Positions 7,374-17,009 of a DNA stretch of 64,000 nucleotides are shown one piece after another (within the stretch, counting starts at the first letter, position 1; each line of letters begins with the position of its first letter). The stretch spans positions 62,001 to 126,000 of the forward strand of contig JBBQZZ010000002.1 in assembly GCA_038207265.1 (NCBI GenBank), written 5' to 3'. The notes under the pieces are model-generated. The model was not told the origin of the DNA and made no database searches. It saw only the letters and a list, made by a program, of their open reading frames with translations. The position numbers were made by a program, and so were the translations under genes. Source of the stretch: JACMLD01 sp038207265 (GTDB taxonomy: Bacteria > Bacteroidota > Bacteroidia > Chitinophagales > Chitinophagaceae).

Positions 7374-9071
7374 CTAACCTTTTTTTGATTTTTTTAAAGT
7401 TGACTTTGGTAATTTATTTTGTTCTGCCGGAATGGAACTCAATGTAGCCGCAACTTTGGCCGCTTCATAAGCGTTGATAAGCCCGCCTGTTTTGCAGATT
7501 TGAGTCAAATCAACCAAATCTTCGGTACCAGGTTTTTTAACTTGAACGCCCGGCGATTTCGCCGACTTTTCAATACAATACTTTATTTGTTGCGCGGTTA
7601 AATTAGGGAAATAAGACAATAAGAAAGCGGCAGTTCCGGCTACCACCGGAGACGCCATACTGGTACCGTCTTCATTGAGATAATTGTTTCCAGGAACCGT
7701 TGAATAGATCCTTACACCGGGTGCAAATACATCTACTCTCGACTTGCCATAATTGGAAAACACAGCCGTTAAACCACTTTCTTTTGAATAACTACTGGCA
7801 CCAACTGTTATCCAGTTACTCGCACTAGTGTTAAATGCCCTGAGCTGCGGATTGGGATAATTATCGCTGCTGTCAATATCTGCTGCACTGTTACCTGCGG
7901 CTTCAATCAACAGCACTCCTTTTTCTTCCGCATACTTAACGGCTTCATCAACCCACTTTTTGTGTGGAGAAAAGCTTTTACCAAAACTCATATTTACAAT
8001 CTTAGCGCCATTGTCTGCGGCATAACGGATAGCCAGCGCAACATCTTTGTCATGTTCATCACCGTCAGGTACTGCACGAATCATCATGATTTTTACATTA
8101 TCGGCAATACCATCCATTCCTTTTCCGTTGTTACGAACTGCGCCAATGATACCTGATACATGCGTGCCATGCAGCGGTGTACCGGCCATTATATCGTTGT
8201 TGCCATAAGAACGATCATTGATATCATCTTCATTATCCTGCACAATTTCACCCCGGTAGTTTTCGGGTTCTTTATCAGCTGCATCTTTCTTACGCACCTG
8301 ACTTGTCACATATTCACGAAAACCTTCCGACAATTCCTTGTTGGTAGTTTCCATATCACTCTTGGTGGCCTTGTATAAATACAGGTAAGTGCTTTTTGCT
8401 TTTGATTCATCCGCGTTCCTGGGAATGAACTTTTGTAATTCTGATCCCTTGTATTCTTTCTTCCCTAAAAAATCCTGTAATAAGGTATCACTCTTCAATG
8501 TAACTTCCAACGCTCTTTTAAGAAAGACGATATCAACTTCATCACCAGCTTCAGGTACTACTTCAATAGTTTGTTTTGCTTTCAACCACATTTTATATTG
8601 ATCCTTTTCTTCCTGGTTCATAGTTAATGTATCAACCGGGGTGCCGGTATATAACTTTTTATATTTATGGTAGACCCTTGCTCCTTCATAAGAATCCTCT
8701 TTTACGTTTCTTCCGTCTTTGCCGCCTAAAAAGTTCCATCCATGTACATCATCCACGTAACCGTTGTTATCATCATCAATTCCATTGCCTGGTATTTCTT
8801 TTGGATTTACCCATAAAATATCTTTAAGGTCTTCATGTAAAGTATCTACCCCTGAATCTATAATAGCAACTATTACCGTTTTACTTTTCAGGTTTTTAGC
8901 ATGAACAAACTCATAGGCCTTGTCAATACTAATACCATACACTCCATCCTTGTCTTTGTCCATTAACTGCCAGCCTTTAGGAGCTGTCTTAAAACTGGTA
9001 CCCTGAGAAAAACTCTGTGATACAACTATTAGTCCAAGACATGCAAGAACCAGATTCATTTTTGCTTTCAT
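7374..9071 (-). CDS. Secreted S8 family subtilisin-like serine peptidase
   Basis: 565 aa with a signal peptide (cleavage after SQSFSQ, about residue 23). The catalytic triad of the subtilase family is visible: D72 in AIIDSGVD, H304 in HGTHVSG and S471 in GTSMASP, with the oxyanion Asn in EAAGNSAAD. Between Asp and His lie about 230 residues, far more than in classical subtilisins, containing a charged helical insert (residues 130-275); I have the impression that this is shared by a Bacteroidota subgroup. There is no T9SS C-terminal sorting domain, so it is probably periplasmic or surface-bound by other means. Stands alone with its own terminator. Confidence 0.9.
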   Translation of the reverse strand: MKAKMNLVLACLGLIVVSQSFSQGTSFKTAPKGWQLMDKDKDGVYGISIDKAYEFVHAKNLKSKTVIVAIIDSGVDTLHEDLKDILWVNPKEIPGNGIDDDNNGYVDDVHGWNFLGGKDGRNVKEDSYEGARVYHKYKKLYTGTPVDTLTMNQEEKDQYKMWLKAKQTIEVVPEAGDEVDIVFLKRALEVTLKSDTLLQDFLGKKEYKGSELQKFIPRNADESKAKSTYLYLYKATKSDMETTNKELSEGFREYVTSQVRKKDAADKEPENYRGEIVQDNEDDINDRSYGNNDIMAGTPLHGTHVSGIIGAVRNNGKGMDGIADNVKIMMIRAVPDGDEHDKDVALAIRYAADNGAKIVNMSFGKSFSPHKKWVDEAVKYAEEKGVLLIEAAGNSAADIDSSDNYPNPQLRAFNTSASNWITVGASSYSKESGLTAVFSNYGKSRVDVFAPGVRIYSTVPGNNYLNEDGTSMASPVVAGTAAFLLSYFPNLTAQQIKYCIEKSAKSPGVQVKKPGTEDLVDLTQICKTGGLINAYEAAKVAATLSSIPAEQNKLPKSTLKKSKKG

Positions 9072-9215
9072 GTAATCTTATTAATTATAAATGCTGTTTG
9101 AATACAATCCATAAAAGTATAAAAGAAAAGGCATTTTCTGTGTCAAAAAGACGCGAAGAATAACAATAGGTTGTTAAGACTTCCGGATTTAATATTTCTT
9201 TAACCAGGGATGTTT

Positions 9216-10745
9216 TTAGTGATTCAATTTTAATTCTACCCGGCGATTTTTCATTCGACCTTCTGCAGTTTTATTATCTGCTACCGGATTGGTCTGACCA
9301 TAACCTTTTGTAGTAATTCTATTCTCTTCAATTCCATTTTTTACAAGGTAATTTTTAACAGACTGTGCTCTTCTGTCTGACAGAGACTGGTTCAGTAAAG
9401 TCGTACCGGTATTATCAGTATAACCGTTTACACTGAGTTTGAACTCAGGATGTTGTTTCAATACATCAACAACCGTATTCAATGATTCAAAGGATTTAGA
9501 TAACAATTCTACATCGTTGGGCGAAAAGAAAATATTTTCAGCCGCAAAATCTACCTGTTTTTTAATTTCTTCTTTTATAGCAGGACATCCACTGTTTGCC
9601 GGGTCACCCGCCACTTCTGGGCATTTATCTTCCTCATCATTGATGCCATCCTTATCTGTATCTGGAACAGGACAACCATTGTATTTGGCAAGTCCGGCAA
9701 CATTGGGGCACTTATCTTCTTCATCATTGATGCCGTCCTTATCGGTATCTGGTATAGGACAACCATTGTATTTGGCAAGACCTGCAATGTTGGGACATTT
9801 ATCTACTTCATCATTGATGCCGTCTTTATCAGAATCCGGTATTGGACAACCATCATATTTTACAAGGCCCGCAACATCGGCGCATTTATCTTTATTGTCT
9901 GCAATACCGTCGCCATCTTTATCCGGACAACCCATGGTAATAGCATTGCCTGGTAATAATGGACATGCATCTTTATCATCAGGAATACCATCTTTATCTT
10001 TATCTTTTATAACTACCGCTTCTTTGATGGAACCCAACCATATTCCAAGGGATGCACCAAACACTTTATGCTTAAATGTGCCACTATAATTGGCATAGTA
10101 AAAATTTTCTAGTCCCTGGCTGTAAAAACCGGTGATGGTGACATTGCCAATTTCGAGTCCTGCGCGGCCATTAAATCCATATCCAAAAGTTTTATAGCTA
10201 TCTTCTTTTTTACCTACTTCCAGTTCCTTGCTACCGTTGGTTACAGCGCTTACCGTTGTATCGGGTGTAATGAAACCTTCTCTTGCCGTACTTGTTTTTT
10301 TTCCATTGTAGAACAATGAGACATAGGGTCCGGCGCTCAATAAAAAATTAATTTTTTTTGTTTTAGAAAGCGGAAGTTTATAAAGAATATTTAAAGGAAT
10401 GTCTATATACTGAGCGTCCAGGGTTTCACTGCTGTAATGGGTGAATGTTGTATCTGCCGAAGCAGTTTCAAATGCTTTGAGAAAGGTTCTTCCTTTTTGC
10501 GTATAAATTATGGAAGGCTGGAAAAACAAATGTGATTCAGGTGCAAAGGGAATTTCGGCCATTACACCTATATGAAGTCCGGATTTATTGGAATAATACT
10601 TACCCGCACTGGTATCCCATCCAGGTAAATTATTTTTTTCAGTAACACTGCTGCTTTGAGGCCCTCCAATTATACCAACCCTGATTTGACCGTAGGATAA
10701 TGAGGTTATTAAAACAAGAATAAGCAAAAGACAGTTCTTTGCCAT
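9216..10745 (-). CDS. OmpA family protein with N-terminal barrel and thrombospondin type 3 repeats
   Basis: 509 aa. Order: signal peptide (ends LSYGQ), an outer-membrane beta-barrel domain at about residues 22-235, a calcium-binding stalk of thrombospondin type 3 repeats at about 245-380 (repeated DTDKDGINDEEDKCP), and an OmpA-like peptidoglycan-binding domain at about 390-509, with NGYTDNTGT, LSDRRAQSVKNYL and NRRVEL. Known role of such proteins is to tether the outer membrane to the cell wall. The stalk is encoded by near-identical 87-bp units. Monocistronic on the minus strand. Confidence 0.9.
   Translation of the reverse strand: MAKNCLLLILVLITSLSYGQIRVGIIGGPQSSSVTEKNNLPGWDTSAGKYYSNKSGLHIGVMAEIPFAPESHLFFQPSIIYTQKGRTFLKAFETASADTTFTHYSSETLDAQYIDIPLNILYKLPLSKTKKINFLLSAGPYVSLFYNGKKTSTAREGFITPDTTVSAVTNGSKELEVGKKEDSYKTFGYGFNGRAGLEIGNVTITGFYSQGLENFYYANYSGTFKHKVFGASLGIWLGSIKEAVVIKDKDKDGIPDDKDACPLLPGNAITMGCPDKDGDGIADNKDKCADVAGLVKYDGCPIPDSDKDGINDEVDKCPNIAGLAKYNGCPIPDTDKDGINDEEDKCPNVAGLAKYNGCPVPDTDKDGINDEEDKCPEVAGDPANSGCPAIKEEIKKQVDFAAENIFFSPNDVELLSKSFESLNTVVDVLKQHPEFKLSVNGYTDNTGTTLLNQSLSDRRAQSVKNYLVKNGIEENRITTKGYGQTNPVADNKTAEGRMKNRRVELKLNH
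9590..9990 (-). repeat. Tandem 87-bp repeats encoding thrombospondin type 3 units
   Basis: The motif GACAACCAT recurs at 9671, 9758 and 9845, giving an 87-bp period (29 residues). The units lie in frame inside the OmpA-family gene and are explained by the protein repeat; copy number could change by slippage. Confidence 0.75.
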
Positions 10746-10843
10746 AGATATTGGTTTGGACAGATTTATGCGAAAGATAAATAACGGTTTCAGGGGTTAT
10801 TTATTTTGCATAATTCCAAAATAACCTGCTGGTTCTGAACGAA

Positions 10844-12373
10844 TCAAATGTCAAACTTAATGCCTTGCGCCAACGGCAATTTATCTGTGTAATTAATGGT
10901 ATTTGTTTGCCTGCGCATATATGTTTTCCATGCATCGCTACCGCTTTCACGGCCACCACCGGTTTCTTTTTCCCCACCAAAAGCCCCACCGATTTCTGCA
11001 CCACTTGTTCCAATGTTTACATTGGCAATACCGCAATCACTTCCGGCCTGAGAAAGAAACATTTCAGATTCCCGCATATTCATTGTCATAATTGCTGATG
11101 ACAACCCCTGCGGTACACCATTCTGCAAAGCAATGGCTTCTTCCAGTGTGCTAAACTTCATCAGGTAAAGTATGGGCGCAAAAGTTTCATGCTGCACAAT
11201 ACTAAAATCATTTTGTGCTTCCGCTATGCAGGGCTTTACATAACAACCACTTTCATACCCATCGCCACTTAAAACTGCATAAGGTGTAATGAAAGTACCC
11301 CCTTCAGATTTACATTTCTCAATCGCAGAAGAATACATAGCCACGGCATCCTTGTCTATCAATGGACCTACATGATTTTTTTCATCCAGGGGGTCACCAA
11401 TTTTCAATTGCTGGTAAGCCTTTACCAATTTATCTTTAAAAACATCATATACAGATTCGTGAATAATTAAACGCCGGGTAGATGTACAACGTTGTCCGGC
11501 GGTTCCTACAGCGCCAAACACGCATCCAATCAGAGACATGTCCAGATCCGCATCTTTTGAAATAATAATGGCATTGTTTCCACCTAATTCCAGGAGACTT
11601 CTTCCTAATCTTGCACCCACCGCAGCACCAACAGCTTTACCCATACGGGTAGAACCCGTGGCCGAAATCAAGGGGATTCTAGTGTCATTGCTCATCCATT
11701 CACCAATCTCCTTTCCTCCAATCAATAAATTACTAACGCCCTCGGGTACGTTATTTTTTTTAAAAACTTCTGCGGCAATGTGCTGGCAGGCAATACCGCA
11801 CAGGGGTGTTTTTTCACTTGGTTTCCAAATGCACACATCTCCGCAAACCCACGCCAGCATACTGTTCCAGCTCCATACCGCTACCGGGAAATTAAAAGCC
11901 GAAATAATTCCTGTAATTCCCAGCGGGTGATATTGATCATACATACGATGACCGGGTCGCTCGCTGTGCATGGTCAGTCCATGCAACTGACGGGAAAGCC
12001 CAACCGCAAAATCACAGATATCGATCATTTCCTGAACTTCGCCATAACCTTCCTGCAGGCTCTTCCCCATTTCATAAGATACCAACCGGCCCAGGCTTTC
12101 TTTCTGTCTGCGCAATGCTTCCCCTATTTGTCTTACTATTTCTCCCCTTTTAGGTGCCGGCCATAACCGCCATTCAAGAAAAGCCCGCTGCGCATTTGCC
12201 ACAACACTGTCGTAGTTGGTTTTGTCTGCAGCTATCACTTCAGCGATCAGTTTTCCATCCACAGGAGAATAAGAACTTATTTTTTCTCCCTTGCTTTTTA
12301 ACCAATGCTCACCAGTGGAAACGCCATCATTGGCTGGTTTTATCCTCAGCTCTTTCAAAATATTGTCGATCAT
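10844..12373 (-). CDS. ALDH7-type aldehyde dehydrogenase, probably alpha-aminoadipate semialdehyde dehydrogenase
   Basis: 509 aa cytosolic NAD-dependent aldehyde dehydrogenase. Catalytic Cys is C296 in GTAGQRCTSTRR and the general base Glu lies in LLELGGNNA. The C-terminal signature GGGRESGSDAWKTYMRRQT followed by TINYTDKLPLAQGIKFD is characteristic of the ALDH7 (antiquitin) group, which oxidises alpha-aminoadipic semialdehyde to aminoadipate in lysine catabolism. ATG 12373 (MIDNILKEL) is preferred over an upstream alternative at 12409. A lysine-ketoglutarate reductase-like gene, the entry enzyme of the same route, is at 60542, not adjacent. Monocistronic, divergent from the sucrose operon. 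Confidence 0.85.
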   Translation of the reverse strand: MIDNILKELRIKPANDGVSTGEHWLKSKGEKISSYSPVDGKLIAEVIAADKTNYDSVVANAQRAFLEWRLWPAPKRGEIVRQIGEALRRQKESLGRLVSYEMGKSLQEGYGEVQEMIDICDFAVGLSRQLHGLTMHSERPGHRMYDQYHPLGITGIISAFNFPVAVWSWNSMLAWVCGDVCIWKPSEKTPLCGIACQHIAAEVFKKNNVPEGVSNLLIGGKEIGEWMSNDTRIPLISATGSTRMGKAVGAAVGARLGRSLLELGGNNAIIISKDADLDMSLIGCVFGAVGTAGQRCTSTRRLIIHESVYDVFKDKLVKAYQQLKIGDPLDEKNHVGPLIDKDAVAMYSSAIEKCKSEGGTFITPYAVLSGDGYESGCYVKPCIAEAQNDFSIVQHETFAPILYLMKFSTLEEAIALQNGVPQGLSSAIMTMNMRESEMFLSQAGSDCGIANVNIGTSGAEIGGAFGGEKETGGGRESGSDAWKTYMRRQTNTINYTDKLPLAQGIKFDI

Positions 12374-12574
12374 AAATTGTATTTGAGGCCGCAAGATACA
12401 AAAAGACACACTCTGGTCACCAGGGGCGGGAATGCATCGTATCAGATGGTTTTTTTAGCATAACGGATTGTACTATTGTTCGTGGAAATATATAATCAGC
12501 GTTATTTCACGTTACATTTATTATCTTGACTTTGTTTCATCACCTGTTCAAATAAAATCACCCATTTGATTTAG

Positions 12575-13978
12575 ATGATACAACAAAAATCATCTGGAAC
12601 AACCGGGCCTAACAACCGCCAGATTATGACTTTTAACAAACCCAATTTGTCTTTCTGGCAAATTGTAAACATGAACGTTGGATTCTTTGGAATACAGTAT
12701 AGTTTCGGATTACAACAAACCGCTATCAATCCCCTTTATACATTTCTTCATGCCAGGCCAGAAGACTTGCCATTATTAAACCTGGCAGGACCGATGACGG
12801 GTTTATTGATACAACCTATCATTGGTGCATTGAGCGATAAAACATGGCATCCTAAATGGGGTCGCAGAAAGCCTTATTTTCTCATTGGTGCAGTTTTTTG
12901 CAGCCTATGTCTTTTTGCTTTTCCTTTTAGCCGGGCGTTGTGGATGGCGGTTGGACTATTGTGGATCCTGGATGCTGCGAACAATACAGCAATGGAACCC
13001 TACCGCGCATTTATTGCAGACAAACTTCCGCGCAACCAGCGTGCACTGGGTTTTCTAACGCAGAGTTTTTTTACAGGGCTCGGCATTACGCTGGCTAATT
13101 TATCATTGTATTTTTTTCAGCGAATTATTCATGGTGAATCAAGAACTACAGACGGACAAACGGGTATTCCTTATTGGGTATTTGGATCATTTTTTGTTGG
13201 TGCTATTTGTTCCATTGGATCGGTATTGTGGTCCACTTCCAAAACACCTGAAATACCACCCACTGAAGAAGAGTTGAAAGCATTGCGTGCGCAACCAAAA
13301 GGAGTACTGGTTCCTTTTAAAGAAATTTTTTCAGCCATCCGGGATATGCCTGCAATGCTATGGCAACTGGCACTTGTTTATTTGTTTCAGTGGTATGCGA
13401 TGTTTTGTTATTGGCAGTTTATTTCTCACAGCATTGCAAAATCTGTTTGGAAGACTTCTTCCGCGGCTAACCCTCAGCTTTATGAACAAGCTGTGGGGTG
13501 GACGGGACTTGTAAATGGCTTTTACAATATAGTTACATTTGTGTCCGCATTTTTCCTGGTGGGGCTAGCCCGAAAAATTACTGCTAAATATGTTCATGTA
13601 ATCTGCCTGGCCATGGCCGCAATATCGTTGCTGATTATTCCTATAATAGAAAACAAGTATTTTTTGTTCGCACCAATGATTGGTTTTGGAATTGCATGGG
13701 CCAGCATGATGGGTGTGCCATATATTATGGTAGTAAATAGTATTCCAAAAGAACGATATGGTGTTTATATGGGTATTGTGAACATGATGATTGTGGTACC
13801 TATGATATTGCAAACAATTTCTTTTGGATATATCTATGAAAATTTTCTTGGAAAAAATCCTTCTAACGTAATGACATTTGCGGGCATCCTTTTATTACTG
13901 GCTTCGCTTGCAACTTTAAGAATAAAGCAATCTGAAATGCCCGAAGAACTGGTGCTGTCGGCGGGTGCGGCACATTAA
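12575..13978 (+). CDS. MFS sugar transporter, sucrose/maltose (GPH/SLC45-like) type
   Basis: 467 aa with about 12 membrane helices. The loop between helices 2 and 3 reads GALSDKTWHPKWGRRKPY, the motif of sucrose/maltose:H+ symporters. The inner-membrane protein should bring a disaccharide into the cytoplasm. It starts a plus-strand operon: 16 nt to a fructokinase and then an amylosucrase, which makes sucrose the most likely substrate (inference from context). No SusC/SusD outer-membrane pair is encoded nearby. Start ATG 12575; a second possible start, ATG 12626, sits just before the conserved LSFWQIVNMN segment. Confidence 0.85.
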   Translation: MIQQKSSGTTGPNNRQIMTFNKPNLSFWQIVNMNVGFFGIQYSFGLQQTAINPLYTFLHARPEDLPLLNLAGPMTGLLIQPIIGALSDKTWHPKWGRRKPYFLIGAVFCSLCLFAFPFSRALWMAVGLLWILDAANNTAMEPYRAFIADKLPRNQRALGFLTQSFFTGLGITLANLSLYFFQRIIHGESRTTDGQTGIPYWVFGSFFVGAICSIGSVLWSTSKTPEIPPTEEELKALRAQPKGVLVPFKEIFSAIRDMPAMLWQLALVYLFQWYAMFCYWQFISHSIAKSVWKTSSAANPQLYEQAVGWTGLVNGFYNIVTFVSAFFLVGLARKITAKYVHVICLAMAAISLLIIPIIENKYFLFAPMIGFGIAWASMMGVPYIMVVNSIPKERYGVYMGIVNMMIVVPMILQTISFGYIYENFLGKNPSNVMTFAGILLLLASLATLRIKQSEMPEELVLSAGAAH

Positions 13979-13994
13979 CGATAAAGTTTCATTT

Positions 13995-14945
13995 ATGAAA
14001 ATTCTATGTATTGGTGAAGCATTGATAGATATGATTTGTACAGACACAAATACGTCGTTGTCTGACGGGCAGCATTTTTTAAAAAAACCGGGTGGGGCAC
14101 CAACCAATGTGGCTGCTGCCATAGCGGCACTGGGAGGGGAGGTGGAACTGGTTGCGAAAGTAGGTGATGATCCATTTGGTAAACAACTCATTGAAGTAAT
14201 GCAGTCATTTGGTGTGGCAACGAAATGGATATTCAAAGACAATGAAAATTTTACCACATTTGCTTTTGTGTCTTTGATGGAAGATGGCGAACGGGATTTT
14301 GTATTTAACCGGGGCGCAGATGGAGCACTCAGCCCAACGGAGATTGAAGCAATTGATCTGGCAGATGTATCGATTATTCATTTTGGTTCCGCTACTGCTT
14401 TCCTTCCGGGACCCTTGCAGGTTGCTTACCGGGGATTGCTTCAAAAAGCGTTACAAAAAGGCATCTTCATCAGTTTTGATCCTAATTACCGCCATTTACT
14501 TTTTAAAAATAACACACAGACTTTTATTGATCAATCCTGGAATTTCCTGAACTGCTGTCATTTTTTTAAGCTAAGTGATGAAGAAGCATTGCTTATTACA
14601 GGTTGTACAACGCTAACAGACGCTGCTGCCATGCTGCTTGAAAAAACAAATGCAGTTTTTACCATAACGCTGGGTAAAGAAGGAACAATGCTGGGCTTCC
14701 AAAATAAAACTGTAATTATTTCCAGCATCCCGGTAAAACCAGTTGATACTACCGGTGCAGGAGATGCATTTGTAGGCGCAGTACTATATCAACTGAGTGA
14801 TAAAAAAACTGCAATCATTGATCAGTTATCGTTGGATCAATGGCAGAAAATAGTTGCCAATGCAAACAAAGCCGGTGCCCGCACCTGCGAGTACATGGGT
14901 GCCATGGAGGCTTTTAAACATTTGAATAACCAGATTTTTAATTAA
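13995..14945 (+). CDS. PfkB-family carbohydrate kinase, probable fructokinase
   Basis: 316 aa with ribokinase-fold signatures: N-terminal GEALIDM, the substrate loop KKPGGAPTNVAAAIAALGG, and the C-terminal PfkB signature DTTGAGDAFVGA carrying the catalytic Asp. The GGAPTNVA form is typical of bacterial fructokinases. ATP-dependent phosphorylation of fructose to fructose-6-phosphate fits its place between a sucrose-type transporter and amylosucrase, which releases fructose. ATG 13995 (MKILCIGEAL) is chosen; an extended frame from 13965 would overlap the transporter gene. Cytoplasmic. Confidence 0.88.
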   Translation: MKILCIGEALIDMICTDTNTSLSDGQHFLKKPGGAPTNVAAAIAALGGEVELVAKVGDDPFGKQLIEVMQSFGVATKWIFKDNENFTTFAFVSLMEDGERDFVFNRGADGALSPTEIEAIDLADVSIIHFGSATAFLPGPLQVAYRGLLQKALQKGIFISFDPNYRHLLFKNNTQTFIDQSWNFLNCCHFFKLSDEEALLITGCTTLTDAAAMLLEKTNAVFTITLGKEGTMLGFQNKTVIISSIPVKPVDTTGAGDAFVGAVLYQLSDKKTAIIDQLSLDQWQKIVANANKAGARTCEYMGAMEAFKHLNNQIFN

Positions 14946-14961
14946 GGAAAAGAAGTAATTA

Positions 14962-16911
14962 GTGTATAACTATCGCCTCCACCAGCAAATCAATGCGGGT
15001 ATACAGAAAAAAAATATTGACATAGCGGGGAAAGACAATCTATTTTATACGCGTTTTGTTGCTAATGCTACCGCCATACATGCATTGTATTTGCAGTTAT
15101 ATGGTAATCACCCCTACGCAACACGAATGTTTGAACAGCTGCTGGAAACTATCTGCGATGCGTATGCGAAAAGATCCGGATGGCTGAGACAGAAAGATGA
15201 GCAAAAAGAAACAAAAGGAAACTGGTTTCTAAACAGCGACATCACAGGCATGAGTTTATATACGGACCGGTTTTGCGGTGATTTGGCAACGCTCGCCTCG
15301 AAATTAAATTACTTCAAAAACCTGGGGGTAAACCTGCTGCACCTGATGCCCGTATTTCAAAGCCCGGAAGGTGAAAGCGATGGTGGCTATGCGGTTTCCG
15401 ATTTCAGGCAGGTGAACAGGAAATTTGGCACAATAGAAGACCTGCAACAATTGCTGCAGGAAATGAGAAAGGATCAAATGTACCTGATGCTGGATATTGT
15501 GCTTAATCATACTTCGCGTCAACATGAATGGGCTAAGCAAGCAAGAGCCGGTAATCCCAAATTCCAGGATTACTTTTACATGTATGATAACCGCATGTTG
15601 CCCGATAAATTCGATGCAGCCATGCCTGATATCTTTCCTGAAAGTGCGCCCGGAAACTTTACATTTATTCCCGGTTGTAATAAATGGGTGATGACGGTTT
15701 TTCATCAATACCAGTGGGACTTGAATTACCGGAACCCGGCAGTTTTTACTGCGATGCTTGACAATATTTTTTTTTATGCAAACATTGGCGTGGATATTTT
15801 GAGAATTGATGCACCTGCTTTTATTTGGAAAGAACCCGGTACCAGTTGCCAGAATTTGCCGGAAGCTCATAATATTCTGCGTCTGATCAAACAATGTGTG
15901 CAGGTTGCAGCACCCGGAATGGCTTTGCTGGGTGAAGCCATCGTTGCTCCAAAAGAAATCATGAAATATTTTGGTACCGGGTTATACCTGGCCAAAGAAT
16001 GCGACCTGGCTTATAACGCAACACATATGGCACTACAGTGGGATGCATTGGCAACCGGTGATACAAGAGTGATGCTGGCGGCGCAATATGAAATTCTGCA
16101 AAAACCTTATGGAACTTCCTGGATAACTTATACACGCTGCCATGACGATATTGGATTAGGCTATGAAGATTATATGATTCAACAAGCCGGGTATAACCCC
16201 TATGAACACCGGAAATTTTTGAAGGATTATTATTCGGGAATTTATAAAGGTTCAACAGCAACCGGGGCATTGTTTTCTGTTAATCCCAAAACACAGGACG
16301 CCCGCATCAGTGGTACGCTTGCTTCACTTTGTGGATTAGAGAACGCCCTGAAAGAAAATAATAACTCCGCTATTCAAATAGCTATAAACAAAATTGTGCT
16401 TATGCAGGCACATAGTTTTTTTATAGGAGGAATTCCTATGATTTTCTACGGCGACGAACAGGGTTATACAAATGATTATTCTTATCTGGAAGATGCGGGT
16501 AAAAGATATGACAACCGGTGGATGCACAGACCCATCATTAATTGGGAAAAAAATAAAAACATTGAGAAGGAGGGTAGTATCGAGCAGCGGATATTTCTGT
16601 CAACTCAACAACTTATTAAAATAAGAAAGTCACTAAAAGTTACCGGTGATTATAAAAACCTTGTCTGGCTTTCACCCCATAATAATCATATAGCGGGATA
16701 CCTGCGCAGTTTTGATGAAAAGAGATTGTTTTGCCTGTTTAATTTCAGCAATGAACCGGTATATTTAACATGGGTTGCCTTCAAAGAGCATGGCAATATC
16801 CCTTCTGTTTTATTTGATCATTATCAACAAAAATATTTTAATGTGGGAAACGACGACGAATACCTGGTATTTGAACCATATTCATTTTATTTGCTGGAAC
16901 CAATTGGATAA
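14962..16911 (+). CDS. Amylosucrase (GH13 subfamily 4)
   Basis: 649 aa alpha-amylase-family enzyme. Nucleophile D283 (GVDILRIDAPAF), acid/base E325 (LGEAIVAPKE) and stabiliser D395 (RCHDDIG) are present. The sucrose-pocket salt bridge of amylosucrases is conserved: Asp in SPEGESDGGYAV and Arg in DNRWMHRP; MLPDKFDAAMPDIFPES and QWDLNYRNP are also hallmark segments. Known reaction: sucrose to alpha-1,4-glucan plus fructose. No signal peptide, so intracellular, fitting the upstream transporter and fructokinase. The start is GTG 14962; TAA lies three codons upstream in frame (14956-14958) and no nearby ATG offers a full N-terminal domain. Full length compared with the 636-residue Neisseria enzyme. 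Confidence 0.88.
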   Translation: MYNYRLHQQINAGIQKKNIDIAGKDNLFYTRFVANATAIHALYLQLYGNHPYATRMFEQLLETICDAYAKRSGWLRQKDEQKETKGNWFLNSDITGMSLYTDRFCGDLATLASKLNYFKNLGVNLLHLMPVFQSPEGESDGGYAVSDFRQVNRKFGTIEDLQQLLQEMRKDQMYLMLDIVLNHTSRQHEWAKQARAGNPKFQDYFYMYDNRMLPDKFDAAMPDIFPESAPGNFTFIPGCNKWVMTVFHQYQWDLNYRNPAVFTAMLDNIFFYANIGVDILRIDAPAFIWKEPGTSCQNLPEAHNILRLIKQCVQVAAPGMALLGEAIVAPKEIMKYFGTGLYLAKECDLAYNATHMALQWDALATGDTRVMLAAQYEILQKPYGTSWITYTRCHDDIGLGYEDYMIQQAGYNPYEHRKFLKDYYSGIYKGSTATGALFSVNPKTQDARISGTLASLCGLENALKENNNSAIQIAINKIVLMQAHSFFIGGIPMIFYGDEQGYTNDYSYLEDAGKRYDNRWMHRPIINWEKNKNIEKEGSIEQRIFLSTQQLIKIRKSLKVTGDYKNLVWLSPHNNHIAGYLRSFDEKRLFCLFNFSNEPVYLTWVAFKEHGNIPSVLFDHYQQKYFNVGNDDEYLVFEPYSFYLLEPIG

Positions 16912-17009
16912 ATATTCAATAAGTAGTTTCAAAAAATGAAATTTGATAATATAGCCATCCAAAAATAACTTTAGGAACAATCATAAGGATATGCCAATTC
17001 AATTATTTA

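Noticed and set aside
9439..10089. 216-codon plus-strand frame with repeated SLMPSLSVSG units
   Set aside because: Exactly antisense to the thrombospondin type 3 repeats of the OmpA-family gene; its repeats are a by-product of the 87-bp units.
15304..15894. 196-codon minus-strand frame
   Set aside because: Antisense to the catalytic part of amylosucrase; no recognisable protein features.
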